Counted from the stretch's first letter, positions 9,676 to 18,298 are shown. The stretch: DNA of 64,000 nt from Mesorhizobium sp. J428 (GCF_024699925.1 NZ_JAJOMX010000005.1:124001-188000), one strand, 5' to 3'. Numbers and translations: made by a program. The notes: generated by a model not told the origin, from the letters alone.

Positions 9676-11445
9676 GCGTCGTCATTGCCATTCCTGTGTT
9701 CCGCATTGCCTGCAAGGTCGGTCTCGATCGGGGGCGGGCGTGGAGCGTGGTCGACGAGCTCCTGCTCTGGGCGGTGTGGAAAGAACCGAAGTCGATTGCA
9801 GCATTGGCCGCTGGCGCGAACCTCCCGCACCAGCTTGTGGTTGCGTCGATTGCACGGTTGATGCGCTTCCGGCTTGTAGAAGTGGTGCTGACCGACGAGG
9901 GCGTGACCTTCAAAGCCAGCGCCTTCGGGTTCGAGGCCGTCAACAGTGTCAACCCGTTGCCGTTCTTTCCGACACGGGTTTCGCGCCGGGTCAGCTTCGT
10001 CATCGAATGGGCAACGGGAGATTTTTTTCCGACCCGCCAGATCCGCCTCGTGACGCAGGCCAAACTTGAGGAATTGCGCAGCATCGGCACCGAGGTACGG
10101 GTCATTACCGTGGATGGTGGTGGCCCGTCGATGTCGCACGAGGCCAATCTCAATCGTCTGTCGGATATCGCCACACGCGGCCTGGACGAGCAGGTCGCAT
10201 TGGTCGATGGGCGGACAGCTACGATGCGGGACGACGAATTCATGCTTCTTCGGGTGATCGACGGGTCAGCGCAGGGCGTCCCGCAGCATGCCGGGACGGC
10301 GCTGCGGGCTCTCGTGGATGAGGCCGCCCACTTGCCGGCCGGGACGACCGATTTCCAGGTCACCTACGCGGGGCCGAGGGAAACCCGGGACAATGAACCG
10401 GTTGTCCATGATTGCCGCTTTGACCCTGCCGACATCATAATCGGCGGTTCAGCGCAGCGTGATTGCCTCGAGCAGCTGTTGGGTCGGGCACATCGAAGGG
10501 TCATCATCCATTCGACATTCCTGGATGCAGCCCGTTTCTCGCAGTTGAAGCCCCTCATCCAAGCCGCATGCGCTCGCGGGGTTACCTTTGATCTGCTTTG
10601 GGGGGCGGAGAAGGACGAAGAAACGGCGGCAAGAAACGGAGCTGCAGCGTCCTCGATCGCCCAGATCGTGAGGGAGGATCGCGACATGAGAGGGCGGTTT
10701 CGCATTCACATGCGCACCACCGGCTCTCACGCCAAGGTGATCCTCGTCGACACCCCTAGCGATGGCTGGGTTGCCGGCATTGGATCGTGCAACTGGCTCT
10801 CCTCACCCTTTCAGTCAGTCGAGCTTTCGGTCCTTCTGCGCGACCAGCATCTCGTGGCCGATGTCGCGTCAGCTCTTCAGCGTCTGACCGGACGCCGCGG
10901 TCTGGCGGACTCGATCGCAACCGAGATGGCGATCACCGCCCGCGACATGCGGCGTTCGCCGAAAGTGGGCGGCAACGCACGGGTGTCGATTGTCGTGGGC
11001 GACGCTCATGACGGGATACTGCGCACCGCCAGCGGAACGGCCGAGCACAGGTTCGTTATCGGAAGCAATCGGCTCGGATCCACCGCCAGACCCGGCGCGC
11101 TGCTGCAGGGGGAGGTCGCGGCCCGCCGGGACGGGTTGCGATCTGTCGTTTTACACTCAGCCCTCCGGCCCCCTCAAGAACAGACATGCCCAGGCGCTAG
11201 AGGAGGAAGCACGGGCTGACGGCGTCGTCCTAGTGAAAACTAAAAAGATCCCACTGCATGGGAAATTTGCCCTGTGGGATAATGACGATCTCGTCGTGAC
11301 CAGCTTGAACTGGGCGTCGGCCTCGGCCGACCCTGATTTTCCCTGGGGAGAAATTGGGGTCCATATCAATGCGCCGAACATCGCGTCGCATTCGCTTGCC
11401 CGGCTCGAAGCCATCTTCCCGATGTTGAACAGCTCGTCGGTCTGA
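9672..11445 (+). pseudogene. mkoB: PLD-family nuclease, MkoB-like, frameshifted before the second HKD motif
   Basis: The first frame, ATG 9672 to TGA 11219, gives 515 residues. It has an N-terminal winged-helix-like region (residues about 25-90), then a phospholipase D fold with first HKD motif HAKVILVD followed by GSCNW. The last 24 residues of this frame are not PLD-like. From about 11150 the next frame continues with FYTQPSGPLKNRHAQAL and the second HKD motif HGKFALWDNDD...TSLNWASAS, ending at 11445. Dropping one T from the run at 11149-11152 joins the two into about 590 residues. PLD nucleases need both HKD motifs, so the gene as written would be inactive. It is coupled to the helicase gene by an ATGA overlap and is the predicted effector nuclease. 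A sequencing error in the T run is the main alternative. Confidence 0.78.
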
Positions 11446-11516
11446 CGTGAGCCGAGAAAGGCTCTCAGCAGGCCGGATGGCGCGGCGGCGACACAATACG
11501 TGCAAATGGCGTTGTT

Positions 11517-12011
11517 CTAACGAGACTTCGCACCAAGCTCGTAGCCGCCAACCTCTTCGGTCAGCTGGCTGAGACGATCCAATGCCGTCGAACGCTTGGC
11601 GTCACGGCCTTCTTTGAATGCCATGACGTCCAGGACCCTAAGGCGCCGATGGCTGCCGACCTTTACAGCCGGCAGTTCACCGGCGTCGACCAACCGGACA
11701 AGATATTGGCGAGAGACGTTCAGGAATTCCGCCGCATCCTGCGTGGACAGCATGGCTTCCTCGGGTAGGACCGCAACTGGCGTTCCGTCGGCGAGCAGCT
11801 CCGCTGCGCGATAAACGACGTCGGTCAGGGCGTTCGGGAGCGTCAGCCGTTCACCTTTCGAATTGACCAGTTCAACCGTCTCCCGCCTGCTTCTCGACCC
11901 GGCCGAGATGAGCGATACCACACGAGCAGCCGCCGTTCGTTCGACGGCCGCAACGGCTTTCGAGATTTGAGGAGGCCTTTTGCCTGACTGTGTGCGGTGT
12001 GACGAAGCCAT
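11517..12011 (-). CDS. Excisionase-family helix-turn-helix protein, possible antitoxin
   Basis: The central part reads LSTQDAAEFLNVSRQYLVRLVDAGELPAVKVGSH (split: LSTQDAAEFLNVSRQYL, then VRLVDAGELPAVKV), the MerR/excisionase-type DNA-binding fold. It is followed by LRVLDVMAFKEGRDAKRSTALD and a tail ending GGYEL. Proteins of this type are commonly encoded directly before a PIN-domain toxin and act as its antitoxin and autorepressor. Here the PIN gene (13007-13558) is 1 kb away on the other strand. I chose ATG 12011 (164 residues) because homologous length is usually 150-170. A GTG at 12125 behind an AGGAG is an alternative start. Confidence 0.68.
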   Translation of the reverse strand: MASSHRTQSGKRPPQISKAVAAVERTAAARVVSLISAGSRSRRETVELVNSKGERLTLPNALTDVVYRAAELLADGTPVAVLPEEAMLSTQDAAEFLNVSRQYLVRLVDAGELPAVKVGSHRRLRVLDVMAFKEGRDAKRSTALDRLSQLTEEVGGYELGAKSR

Positions 12012-12346
12012 GTCGGCTATATGGCCCATAAACGCTACAAACGCAACCACCGCCCTCTCCGCGTCGGCATTGGAGCACATCGGAGCACCGATAAGCACGG
12101 GCAGCACAGTAGCACGCGCGAGCACTTATCGGCGGCTCCTAAGCCTCAGAAACTCTTACCATTTTCCGTTGAGGTGTGACGCATCCATGTCAATGCAAGG
12201 AGCTTACTGACTCATCCAGGCCACGAAGGCGTTTCAAACTTGACTGTTTCAAGCGCTCTTGAAATCCTCATGACTCTATTAAGTCATTGCTTTTGCACGA
12301 TATTTGCCACATATATGCAGGCAACGAGCGATTCTCATGCGAGGCA

Positions 12347-12988
12347 ATGATGGCGACGATAAAAGGGAAGGCGATAAAATCCAAGGACGTCGAGCTGCGC
12401 GATACGTTCTGGCCCGAAGCCGCAGAGCAGATCTGGGATCGCGGGCGCTACGACGGCTACGCGACCGTTCCGAAGACGATGCCACTCCTGATGCGAGCGC
12501 TGGATGAGCTTTCGAAAGGCAAGCCTCTCGGCCCGACCTATTTCGCGCTCTGGTGCGCCACATGGGACAACGGCTTCGTGCGGCTCGGCCGGTCGCCCGA
12601 CCTCGCCTACGCCTCCGGATTTACGGGTCCGCGCGGCGTTCGGGGCTGGCAGGAACGATTGAAGATCCTCGAAGCCTTTGGCTTCGTCAAACTCCGTTCG
12701 GCAGGCGGTCAGAAATTCGGCCTGGCGCTCCTTCCCAATCCCAACATCGTGCTGCTGCGCCTGTGGGATCGCAAGAACCGCCACCAGAAGGGGCCGCTCG
12801 AACCCGCCGGTTTGGCCGGGCTCCAGGATGCGACGATGGCAGCCTTTCTCGAACGTGCGATCGACGTGAGCGCAAACGATGTTACCCGCGAGCATGCCCG
12901 CCTCAACAAGGCGTTGCGCGACGAAAGCGAGCAGGCTGAGGCAGGCAGTGCGAAACCTCGGAGCAAGCCCAAGCGGCCGGGAAAATAA
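12347..12988 (+). CDS. Conserved hypothetical protein, accessory plasmid gene
   Basis: Unrecognised protein of 213 residues. ATG 12347 is preferred over the first in-frame start at 12287 because a GCGAGG stretch precedes it. The body is soluble, with no membrane segment. It contains TMPLLMRALDELSKGKPLGPTY, GFTGPRGVRGWQERLKILE and GFVKLRSAGGQKFGLALLP, a pattern that could be a winged-helix domain, and ends in a Lys/Arg/Pro-rich tail (KPRSKPKRPGK). It lies 18 bases before the PIN gene in the same direction, so the two are probably co-transcribed. The AT-richer divergent gap at 12126-12346 would hold promoters for it and for the excisionase-like gene. Confidence 0.6.
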   Translation: MMATIKGKAIKSKDVELRDTFWPEAAEQIWDRGRYDGYATVPKTMPLLMRALDELSKGKPLGPTYFALWCATWDNGFVRLGRSPDLAYASGFTGPRGVRGWQERLKILEAFGFVKLRSAGGQKFGLALLPNPNIVLLRLWDRKNRHQKGPLEPAGLAGLQDATMAAFLERAIDVSANDVTREHARLNKALRDESEQAEAGSAKPRSKPKRPGK

Positions 12989-13006
12989 CTGGACCATGGA
13001 AAACCA

Positions 13007-13558
13007 ATGCTGATCGCCATCCTTGACGCCGACGTCCTTTTCCCCATGCTGTTGCGGGACACGCTGCTGCGCGCAGCAGCGGCCGGCTGCTTTCGCCTTC
13101 AATGGTCCACCGAAATCCTTGACGAGGTCGTGCGCAATCTGGTTCGCGACTACGGCATGGACGCAGAGAAGGCGTCGGCACTGCGCGACCTGATGGAGGA
13201 TGCTTACCCCGAGGCGAACGTTGAGGGATGGCAAGAGCTCGAAGCGGCCATGCGCAATCATCCCAAGGATCGGCACGTGGTGGCCGCGGCGGTTGCCGCC
13301 GGCGCGGATGTTATCGTGACGTCCAATGTAAGGGACTTCCAAATCCTCCCGCCCGGAATCGCTGCGATGAGGCCGGACGATTTTCTGGTCAAGCTGATCG
13401 AGACGTCCCCGGCAGAATTGAGGACAGCACTCCTTCGGCAGGCGGCCGGATACAGGCGGCCGGCCATGACCCTCGGCGAAGTGATAGAGGCTCTGAGGAG
13501 CGTCGCGCCACAGTTTGTCGCCAAAGCACTGGCAGAATTCGCCGGCCGAATCCGCTGA
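13007..13558 (+). CDS. PIN-domain protein, probable toxin ribonuclease
   Basis: 183 residues. The N-terminus AILDADVLFP carries the first acidic residue of the PIN active site. WSTEILDEVVRNLV gives the acidic middle helix, HPKDRHVVAAAVAAGADVIVTSNVRDF gives the D...ADVIVTSNxxDF signature (split: HPKDRHVVAAAVAAG and ADVIVTSNVRDF), and the C-terminal helices follow. PIN proteins of this subgroup are usually Mg-dependent RNases in toxin-antitoxin pairs, with an excisionase-like antitoxin just upstream. Here the gene follows an unknown protein, and the likely antitoxin lies at 11517-12011 on the opposite strand. Role as toxin is an inference from family and context. Confidence 0.78.
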   Translation: MLIAILDADVLFPMLLRDTLLRAAAAGCFRLQWSTEILDEVVRNLVRDYGMDAEKASALRDLMEDAYPEANVEGWQELEAAMRNHPKDRHVVAAAVAAGADVIVTSNVRDFQILPPGIAAMRPDDFLVKLIETSPAELRTALLRQAAGYRRPAMTLGEVIEALRSVAPQFVAKALAEFAGRIR

Positions 13559-13792
13559 TCGGATCTCGTTTTGAGCCTCGGAGGTGACGCGCCCCCATCT
13601 TGACTCGACATGTGGCGCTCTCCAGCGGCACACGATTGCCGTCTTCCCGGCTATCCTGGCGACTGGTGATTTAACGTACGTACGATTATGCGAATGATAT
13701 CAATAAGTTAGTTCCATAACAAAACTTATGCGACTTTGCATTGAATTGTCTTGCAAGCTCAATCTTTGCTAGAAAGTCGAACGGGTTCTTTC

Positions 13793-13820
13793 GCAATGCA
13801 ATATGGAAATTGTGCATTGC
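13793..13820. promoter_or_regulatory. Inverted repeat GCAATGCA-N12-TGCATTGC
   Basis: An exact 8-bp inverted repeat at 13793-13800 and 13813-13820 in an AT-rich stretch just upstream of the small RNA candidate. It could be an operator or a short hairpin in the 5' part of the transcript. No binding protein can be assigned. Confidence 0.4.
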
Positions 13821-13839
13821 AATATCCCAAGCAAAAGGT

Positions 13840-13966
13840 ATGATGCCAAGTGTCGGCCATCTACTCCTCCCAGATGCGATGCCGACATTGAAAGGTGGCG
13901 CACCTCCTCCCGCGCCGCTTTCGAATCGAGCCCGCTGCCACCTCCTCCCGGCAGCGGGCTTTTTTC
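13840..13966 (+). ncRNA. alpha-r14/cuckoo-type small RNA with three anti-Shine-Dalgarno loops
   Basis: Three consecutive hairpins each expose a CTCCTCCC motif in the loop. Hairpin 1 pairs TGTCGGC with GCCGACA and CATCT with AGATG around 13864-13871. Hairpin 2 pairs GGCGC with GCGCC around 13903-13911. Hairpin 3 (13929-13960) pairs AGCCCGCTGCC with GGCAGCGGGCT around 13941-13949 and is followed by a T run, forming the terminator. Repeated CCUCCUCCC loops complementary to ribosome-binding sites are the hallmark of alphaproteobacterial alpha-r14 and CcsR/cuckoo sRNAs, which repress translation. There is no coding frame with a family signature. The 5' end is uncertain, and the strand is set by the terminator. 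Confidence 0.72.
13929..13965 (+). terminator. Rho-independent terminator of the small RNA
   Basis: An 11-bp perfect GC-rich stem (13929-13939 with 13950-13960) with a CTCCTCC loop, followed by six T at 13960-13965. Confidence 0.85.
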
Positions 13967-14003
13967 GTCGCGGTCCTGATTTGTTCCAGTCCCGGATCCG
14001 GGG

Positions 14004-14231
14004 CTACCCCACAAGCCCCAGGAACCAGTCCCTGATCGGAATGAGCCAGCCTTCGACGGTGCTGTAGGCCCTTGCAATCCAGCCTTCCAACATGCGCAGC
14101 TGCGGCCCGAAATAGATCAATGGACCGACGACGACGAATGCCAGCATCAGGTAGGCCGAGATGGAGTCGAGGCCTTGGTCATCCGAGCCTTCTGGCGGTG
14201 GAAGTGGATTGATGTCCCAATCGCGTTTCAT
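14004..14231 (-). CDS. Small membrane protein downstream of the relaxase gene
   Basis: 75 residues, starting ATG nine bases after the relaxase stop and so likely the last gene of the mobC-relaxase operon. It has a polar Pro-rich N-terminus, one clear membrane segment (AYLMLAFVVVGPLIYFG, about 26-42) and an amphipathic C-terminal part rich in Trp (GWIARAY, GWLIPIRDWFLG). No family is recognised. A role in transfer is suggested only by position. Confidence 0.6.
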   Translation of the reverse strand: MKRDWDINPLPPPEGSDDQGLDSISAYLMLAFVVVGPLIYFGPQLRMLEGWIARAYSTVEGWLIPIRDWFLGLVG

Positions 14232-14240
14232 CTGTTGCTC

Positions 14241-16928
14241 CTAGCGCTCCCGGTCATCGCGATCCCGTTCGCGCCGCTCCTCGATCTCGCGCTCCAGTTC
14301 CTGCAGACGTGGAACGTGCTGCTGCGGTGGATCGGACCGCGCGTCGACCGCTGTCCGCTCGGGACTGTCCCGAACGACCGTTGGCGGCACATGCTGTCCC
14401 TCTGGACCTGAGAGATTGGCCTCGCGTTCGCGCGCGATCTCGCCATGGGCAAGCGGAACGACACGGTCATCATCATGGTCAAGCTCGTGTGCTCGCTCGT
14501 CGTTGGACGACTCCGCGGTGGTCGAGGGATTGTGGTGCCTCGGCGCCGCCTGCCCTTGTTCAGCCTGAAACGCCTCAAGTTCGCTGCTTCGCCGGTTGAA
14601 GTTCTCCCATGCGGCTTTTGAATCTTCCCTGGTCCAGGAGCCGTCGGCGCGGCCCCAGCCCGCTGACCCGATCCCGTTCTCCGCATCCGTGACGGCGATC
14701 TCCATTTCGAGCGTTCTCAGCCCCTGCTCGTAGTGTGCAAGCAGCTTCGCATCGCCCTTTGCGATGTCCGGGATGGGTCTTCCCTCAAAACCGTCATTGT
14801 ATGAGGCGTCGCGCTCTTCTCGCATTTTCTCAAGCAGCTTGATCCGATCTGCGAGCTGCTCGTCATCCTGTGCGGCGTCGCGCACATGCGTGTTCTGATG
14901 TTCTACGGCGAGTTCCGCCGCCCGCCACAGGACAAGATTGAGGTTCTCGCGATAGGTCTCGACCGTTGCCTCGGAGTGGCTCCCGGTCCCGGCGCCGATC
15001 AACGTTGCACGCGAAGACCGGAGTTCGGCCAGAACTTCCTTTGCCGCTTCGGCCGACTGTCCGATCGGCGTCAGGTCCGCGCCAGCGTTGCGGCCGTGCA
15101 AATCATCCGGCGCATCGCGATACTCCTGCCGGGCGCCCTGAGGCTCGGCCGAGAGTTGCCGTTCGGTGAGATCCAGATACTCGCGACGAACATCCACCAC
15201 TTCACGTGCGGCGGCAGCGACCTCGTCGAACTCCTCGCGCTCAGCTGGGTCAAGGGTCTGCTCGACCGAAGCTAGAACCGCTTCCACGCGTTTTTCGTAG
15301 GCATCGAATTCCGGACGCGTCATCTCCCGCATCTGTCCATCCTCACCGTTCACGATCTGACTAAACGTTATCATATTGGCTGCATTTTTGACAGCTCCTT
15401 GCTTAAAATCCTCTAATACTAGGCTATTTTGGTTGATATCTGGAGCGACTTCGAGACGGGCTTTCTGCAGCACCGCAAAATTGCGTTCCGGGGCGCCCGG
15501 CTCCTCGCTCGCTAGATCGCTCCAGACCTGCGCTGCCGTCGCCGCGTACTGGCTGCTCCGGTCCGAAGTTGTCGGGCTCAACGCATTCGACCGCTTCGCC
15601 TGATATCGAGCCTGTGCCGCGGCGCTCGTCCCCTCATACTCGGTTCGGCCACGATAGCTGACGGGCCGCACCTGGTTGCGCGTGTAGGCCGGCGCGCTAG
15701 CGAACTCCCGCCGATCGGTCAGTTCCATGTCGATGCCCTGCTCGCGCGCCTTCTCGGCCATCAGCGAGCGCCATTCCCGGAACAACTGCGGACTGGTGAC
15801 GATCCGTTCGCCGGTTTCTGACCGCATGGTCACGATGGCATGGGCATGGATATGCGGACGCTTGCCGCCTTCCGCCATCTCCCTCGGATCGAGCGCCGGA
15901 TCGTGGACGGCGAACACATAGCGGTGTCCCGCAAACTGCTCGCCCAGGAATTCGCGGACCGCTCCCTCGAACGCGGACGCATCCGTGCCGGCCCGGGCCG
16001 AGACGATCAGGTGCAGGACGTCCCTGCCCTTGCGGCTGTGCAGTTCCTTGCGCCATTCCTTCTGCACGAGATCGCCGGCCTGCGTCGCATCACCGATCAG
16101 CCGGCCGCTATCGTCGCGGACCTCGCCGTCGGTTGACGCGATCAGTTCCCGAACCCGGGCGGTGCCCCATTCCACGCAATTGCCGTAGCCATGAAAACGG
16201 AACCGCGCCTCGACGTCCCGGCCGGCCTTTGTGTCGTCGTAGCGCTGCTGCACGATCTCCGCGGCTTTCCGATCGCCAGTCAGCCGCTCTCCACTCCGGT
16301 CGCGCAGAACGACGACGCCACTGACATAGAGTTCCCCATCGGATCGCTCGCGCGCCGCATAGACGAACCGACGATCGCCAAAACCCGATCGCAGGATCTC
16401 GCTCAGCTGATCGTTCTGGTCGACGCCTGAGGAGAGCGAAACCGCGTCTATCGAGGCATGGAAGACGCCGAGATCCCGGCTGGCGGCACGATTGTCGAAG
16501 AGATGCTCCCACTCCGCGCGCTGTTCGGCGAGCGCGTCCCGGCCAAGCACGCGCTCGCCGCGCTCGTTCTCAACGGCAAGTTCTCCGCTTCGCGACGTGT
16601 AGCTCATCATCGCGGCCGCGCGACCGCCGCCGCCATAGGAGGCGAGCTTCACCACCGCCGGCTGGCTCCCCCGCGCCAGCGCCGCGAAGCGCGTTCGCAT
16701 CGAGCGGCCGGCCGAGCCTGCGCCGCCACGCGACCACCGCGGTCGACTCCCGCCCAGCCGCCGCGCCCTGCCTAAGCCGCCAGACCCCTCCTCAGAAAGG
16801 CGCGCCACCCCTGCCCTTCGCGGCTCGTCCCAGTCGCTCTTTCCGACCTGGCCGAGTTGCATCTCATGCGTCAGCATGGCGCGTCGGCGCTCCCACTCCT
16901 GCTCGAAGGCGCCGGGAAGGATTTCCAT
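14241..16928 (-). CDS. VirD2-like (MOBP-type) relaxase
   Basis: 895 residues from the ATG that overlaps the mobC-like stop as TGATG. The N-terminal region (about 1-400) is the relaxase: a candidate nicking tyrosine in MMSYTSRSGELAV, a middle block LHLIVSARAGTDASAFEGAV, and the metal-binding three-histidine motif HIHAHAIVTM. The rest is a long charged helical extension rich in Glu and Arg, ending in repeated EREIEERRERDRDD-like sequence. Relaxases cut oriT at nic and stay bound to the 5' end for transfer through the T4SS. The neighbouring oriT (17340-17596), MobC-like protein and VirD4 form the matching machinery. The exact MOB subfamily is an inference from the motif layout and nic sequence. 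Confidence 0.88.
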   Translation of the reverse strand: MEILPGAFEQEWERRRAMLTHEMQLGQVGKSDWDEPRRAGVARLSEEGSGGLGRARRLGGSRPRWSRGGAGSAGRSMRTRFAALARGSQPAVVKLASYGGGGRAAAMMSYTSRSGELAVENERGERVLGRDALAEQRAEWEHLFDNRAASRDLGVFHASIDAVSLSSGVDQNDQLSEILRSGFGDRRFVYAARERSDGELYVSGVVVLRDRSGERLTGDRKAAEIVQQRYDDTKAGRDVEARFRFHGYGNCVEWGTARVRELIASTDGEVRDDSGRLIGDATQAGDLVQKEWRKELHSRKGRDVLHLIVSARAGTDASAFEGAVREFLGEQFAGHRYVFAVHDPALDPREMAEGGKRPHIHAHAIVTMRSETGERIVTSPQLFREWRSLMAEKAREQGIDMELTDRREFASAPAYTRNQVRPVSYRGRTEYEGTSAAAQARYQAKRSNALSPTTSDRSSQYAATAAQVWSDLASEEPGAPERNFAVLQKARLEVAPDINQNSLVLEDFKQGAVKNAANMITFSQIVNGEDGQMREMTRPEFDAYEKRVEAVLASVEQTLDPAEREEFDEVAAAAREVVDVRREYLDLTERQLSAEPQGARQEYRDAPDDLHGRNAGADLTPIGQSAEAAKEVLAELRSSRATLIGAGTGSHSEATVETYRENLNLVLWRAAELAVEHQNTHVRDAAQDDEQLADRIKLLEKMREERDASYNDGFEGRPIPDIAKGDAKLLAHYEQGLRTLEMEIAVTDAENGIGSAGWGRADGSWTREDSKAAWENFNRRSSELEAFQAEQGQAAPRHHNPSTTAESSNDERAHELDHDDDRVVPLAHGEIAREREANLSGPEGQHVPPTVVRDSPERTAVDARSDPPQQHVPRLQELEREIEERRERDRDDRER

Positions 16929-17335
16929 CAGGCCCCCTCCCCACGTCTGACCGCAGCACACCGCCTGGTCATTTCAGCCAGCTCCGCTGCGAGAGCCGTC
17001 GCCACCCCATGCGCGTCCTTGATGCTGCCGGCGACGGCTCCATCGGCCGGCACCCTGCCGGTGTTGATGGCGCGCGCGATCTGGTTGAGGTTGCTGCCGA
17101 TCGCACGCATGCCCTCGGCGAGCAGACCAAACACTGCACGATCTCCCTCCCCGAGGAACGGCCGCACGCCGGCGCCATCCATGGAGAGCGACCGCAGGAA
17201 GGCCGAGACGGTCATCCCGGCCGCGCTCGCTGCCGCCTCCAGGGCCTCGAACTCGGCCGGCGAGAAGCGTATATGCGCCACCCGGTCCTTGCGTTTCGAT
17301 GCTTCTGAACGGCTGCCGGCCATCGACACACGCAC
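16928..17335 (-). CDS. mobC: MobC-like relaxosome accessory protein
   Basis: 135 residues. An N-terminal ribbon-helix-helix-like segment (VAHIRFSPAEFEALEAAASAAG, MTVSAFLRSLS) precedes the MobC signature SNLNQIARAINTG near residue 85, then an Ala/Glu-rich helix. MobC-type proteins bind next to nic and help open the DNA for the relaxase. The gene reads away from the oriT region, and its stop overlaps the relaxase start. Position 17323 is an alternative Met start. There is no sign of damage. Confidence 0.87.
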   Translation of the reverse strand: MRVSMAGSRSEASKRKDRVAHIRFSPAEFEALEAAASAAGMTVSAFLRSLSMDGAGVRPFLGEGDRAVFGLLAEGMRAIGSNLNQIARAINTGRVPADGAVAGSIKDAHGVATALAAELAEMTRRCAAVRRGEGA

Positions 17336-17339
17336 CCTT

Positions 17340-17596
17340 GATCGTGGTGTTTGCGGCCGCAGGCCGCGGATCGAGGGCCTGTCCCTCGATCGTCAGGAAA
17401 AATGTATCACATTTTTCCGTATCCTGCCAACTCATAACACATGGATTTTTGCGACAATCTCCTTGAAGTGATGTTTTTCCATATCAATATGACTGTATTT
17501 TTCCATGTTCGTGTGCTTGCATGTCAATGTGAATCCACGTCCACACGGAAATGGATTCATGCGTCAGTAGAAACACATTTTTGTGGAGATTCCCCA
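17340..17596. other. oriT: oriT region with predicted nic site
   Basis: This non-coding gap between divergent transfer genes holds the sequence GTATCCTGCCAAC at 17419-17431. It matches the RP4/Ti-border nic consensus YATCCTG|Y, placing the cut between 17426 and 17427 on the plus strand. Directly upstream is a hairpin GGAAAAATGT-ATC-ACATTTTTCC (17397-17419), as expected for a relaxase-binding repeat. A second hairpin, GATCGAGGG with CCCTCGATC, lies near 17368-17391. The stretch to 17596 is AT-rich compared with its surroundings and carries repeated TTTTTCCAT-type motifs. The nic call is by consensus only. Confidence 0.75.
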
Positions 17597-18298
17597 ATGA
17601 CTGTCGTGATCGCAGCCATCAACGGCAAGGGAGGCGCGGGCAAGACCACCGCGCTGATGAACATCGCCGGCGAATATGCCCTGCGTGGCGGCAGAGTCGC
17701 CATGATCGACATGGACGCACGCAACAATCTGATGAAGTGGTGGATGGACTGCCAGGAGAAGGACGCCCAGCCCGGGGGGATCGAGGTCTACAGCCACAAG
17801 ACGGCGAGAGGACTGGAGCGGTGGATGGAGGAAAGCGCTGCCGGGTTCGATCACGTGCTGATCGACACTCCGGGTGAAGATACCTCGATCGTCGATCCTG
17901 TGATCGCAGCGGCCGACCTGGTGATCTCGCCGATCCAGCCGTCAAAACGCGAAGTGCTCGGAGCCATTGATAGCTTCGAAAACGTAGTGCGCGTCAATGA
18001 GGCGCTGGGCCGTCAATGCCGGCACGGCGTGCTGCGGACGCGCATCACCGTGACGGTCAGGCATACGGAACTCTACCGGAAAATCAGGCCGATCATCGAG
18101 GACAAGGTTGGGACTTACCTGTTCCGCACCGAGGTGTTTGAGCGGAATGTCTATAAGGACATCCATAACGGCATCGGGACGCTGCAGATGCAGGAGGTGA
18201 CGGAGGCGATCGCCAAGGCGCGCCGGGAGACGCAGGTGCTGGTGGAGGAAGTCGACGGATTGCTCACGGGCAGGATGCCAGCGTGGCGTGCGGCATGA
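17597..18298 (+). CDS. virC1: ParA-family ATPase, VirC1-like transfer accessory protein
   Basis: 233 residues from ATG 17597, preceded by GTGGAG. The deviant Walker A is INGKGGAGKTTALMN near the start. A second ATPase motif is in VAMIDMDARNN, with switch-like HVLIDTPGEDTS near residue 80. The KGGAGKTTALM motif and the neighbouring oriT and relaxase resemble Agrobacterium VirC1, which binds beside the T-DNA border and recruits relaxosomes to the pole. No ParB partner or centromere is seen next to it, which argues against a plasmid-partition role. The next gene overlaps (ATGA), as virC2 does in Ti plasmids. A plain ParA function cannot be excluded. Confidence 0.8.
   Translation: MTVVIAAINGKGGAGKTTALMNIAGEYALRGGRVAMIDMDARNNLMKWWMDCQEKDAQPGGIEVYSHKTARGLERWMEESAAGFDHVLIDTPGEDTSIVDPVIAAADLVISPIQPSKREVLGAIDSFENVVRVNEALGRQCRHGVLRTRITVTVRHTELYRKIRPIIEDKVGTYLFRTEVFERNVYKDIHNGIGTLQMQEVTEAIAKARRETQVLVEEVDGLLTGRMPAWRAA

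Noticed and set aside
13675..13684. CGTACGTACG palindrome
   Set aside because: Short self-complementary run without a second copy or a neighbouring promoter element; too little to call a site.
17597..18298. Plasmid partition ParA
   Set aside because: There is no ParB or parS beside it. Position next to oriT and the RHH partner fit VirC1 better, though a partition role is not fully excluded.
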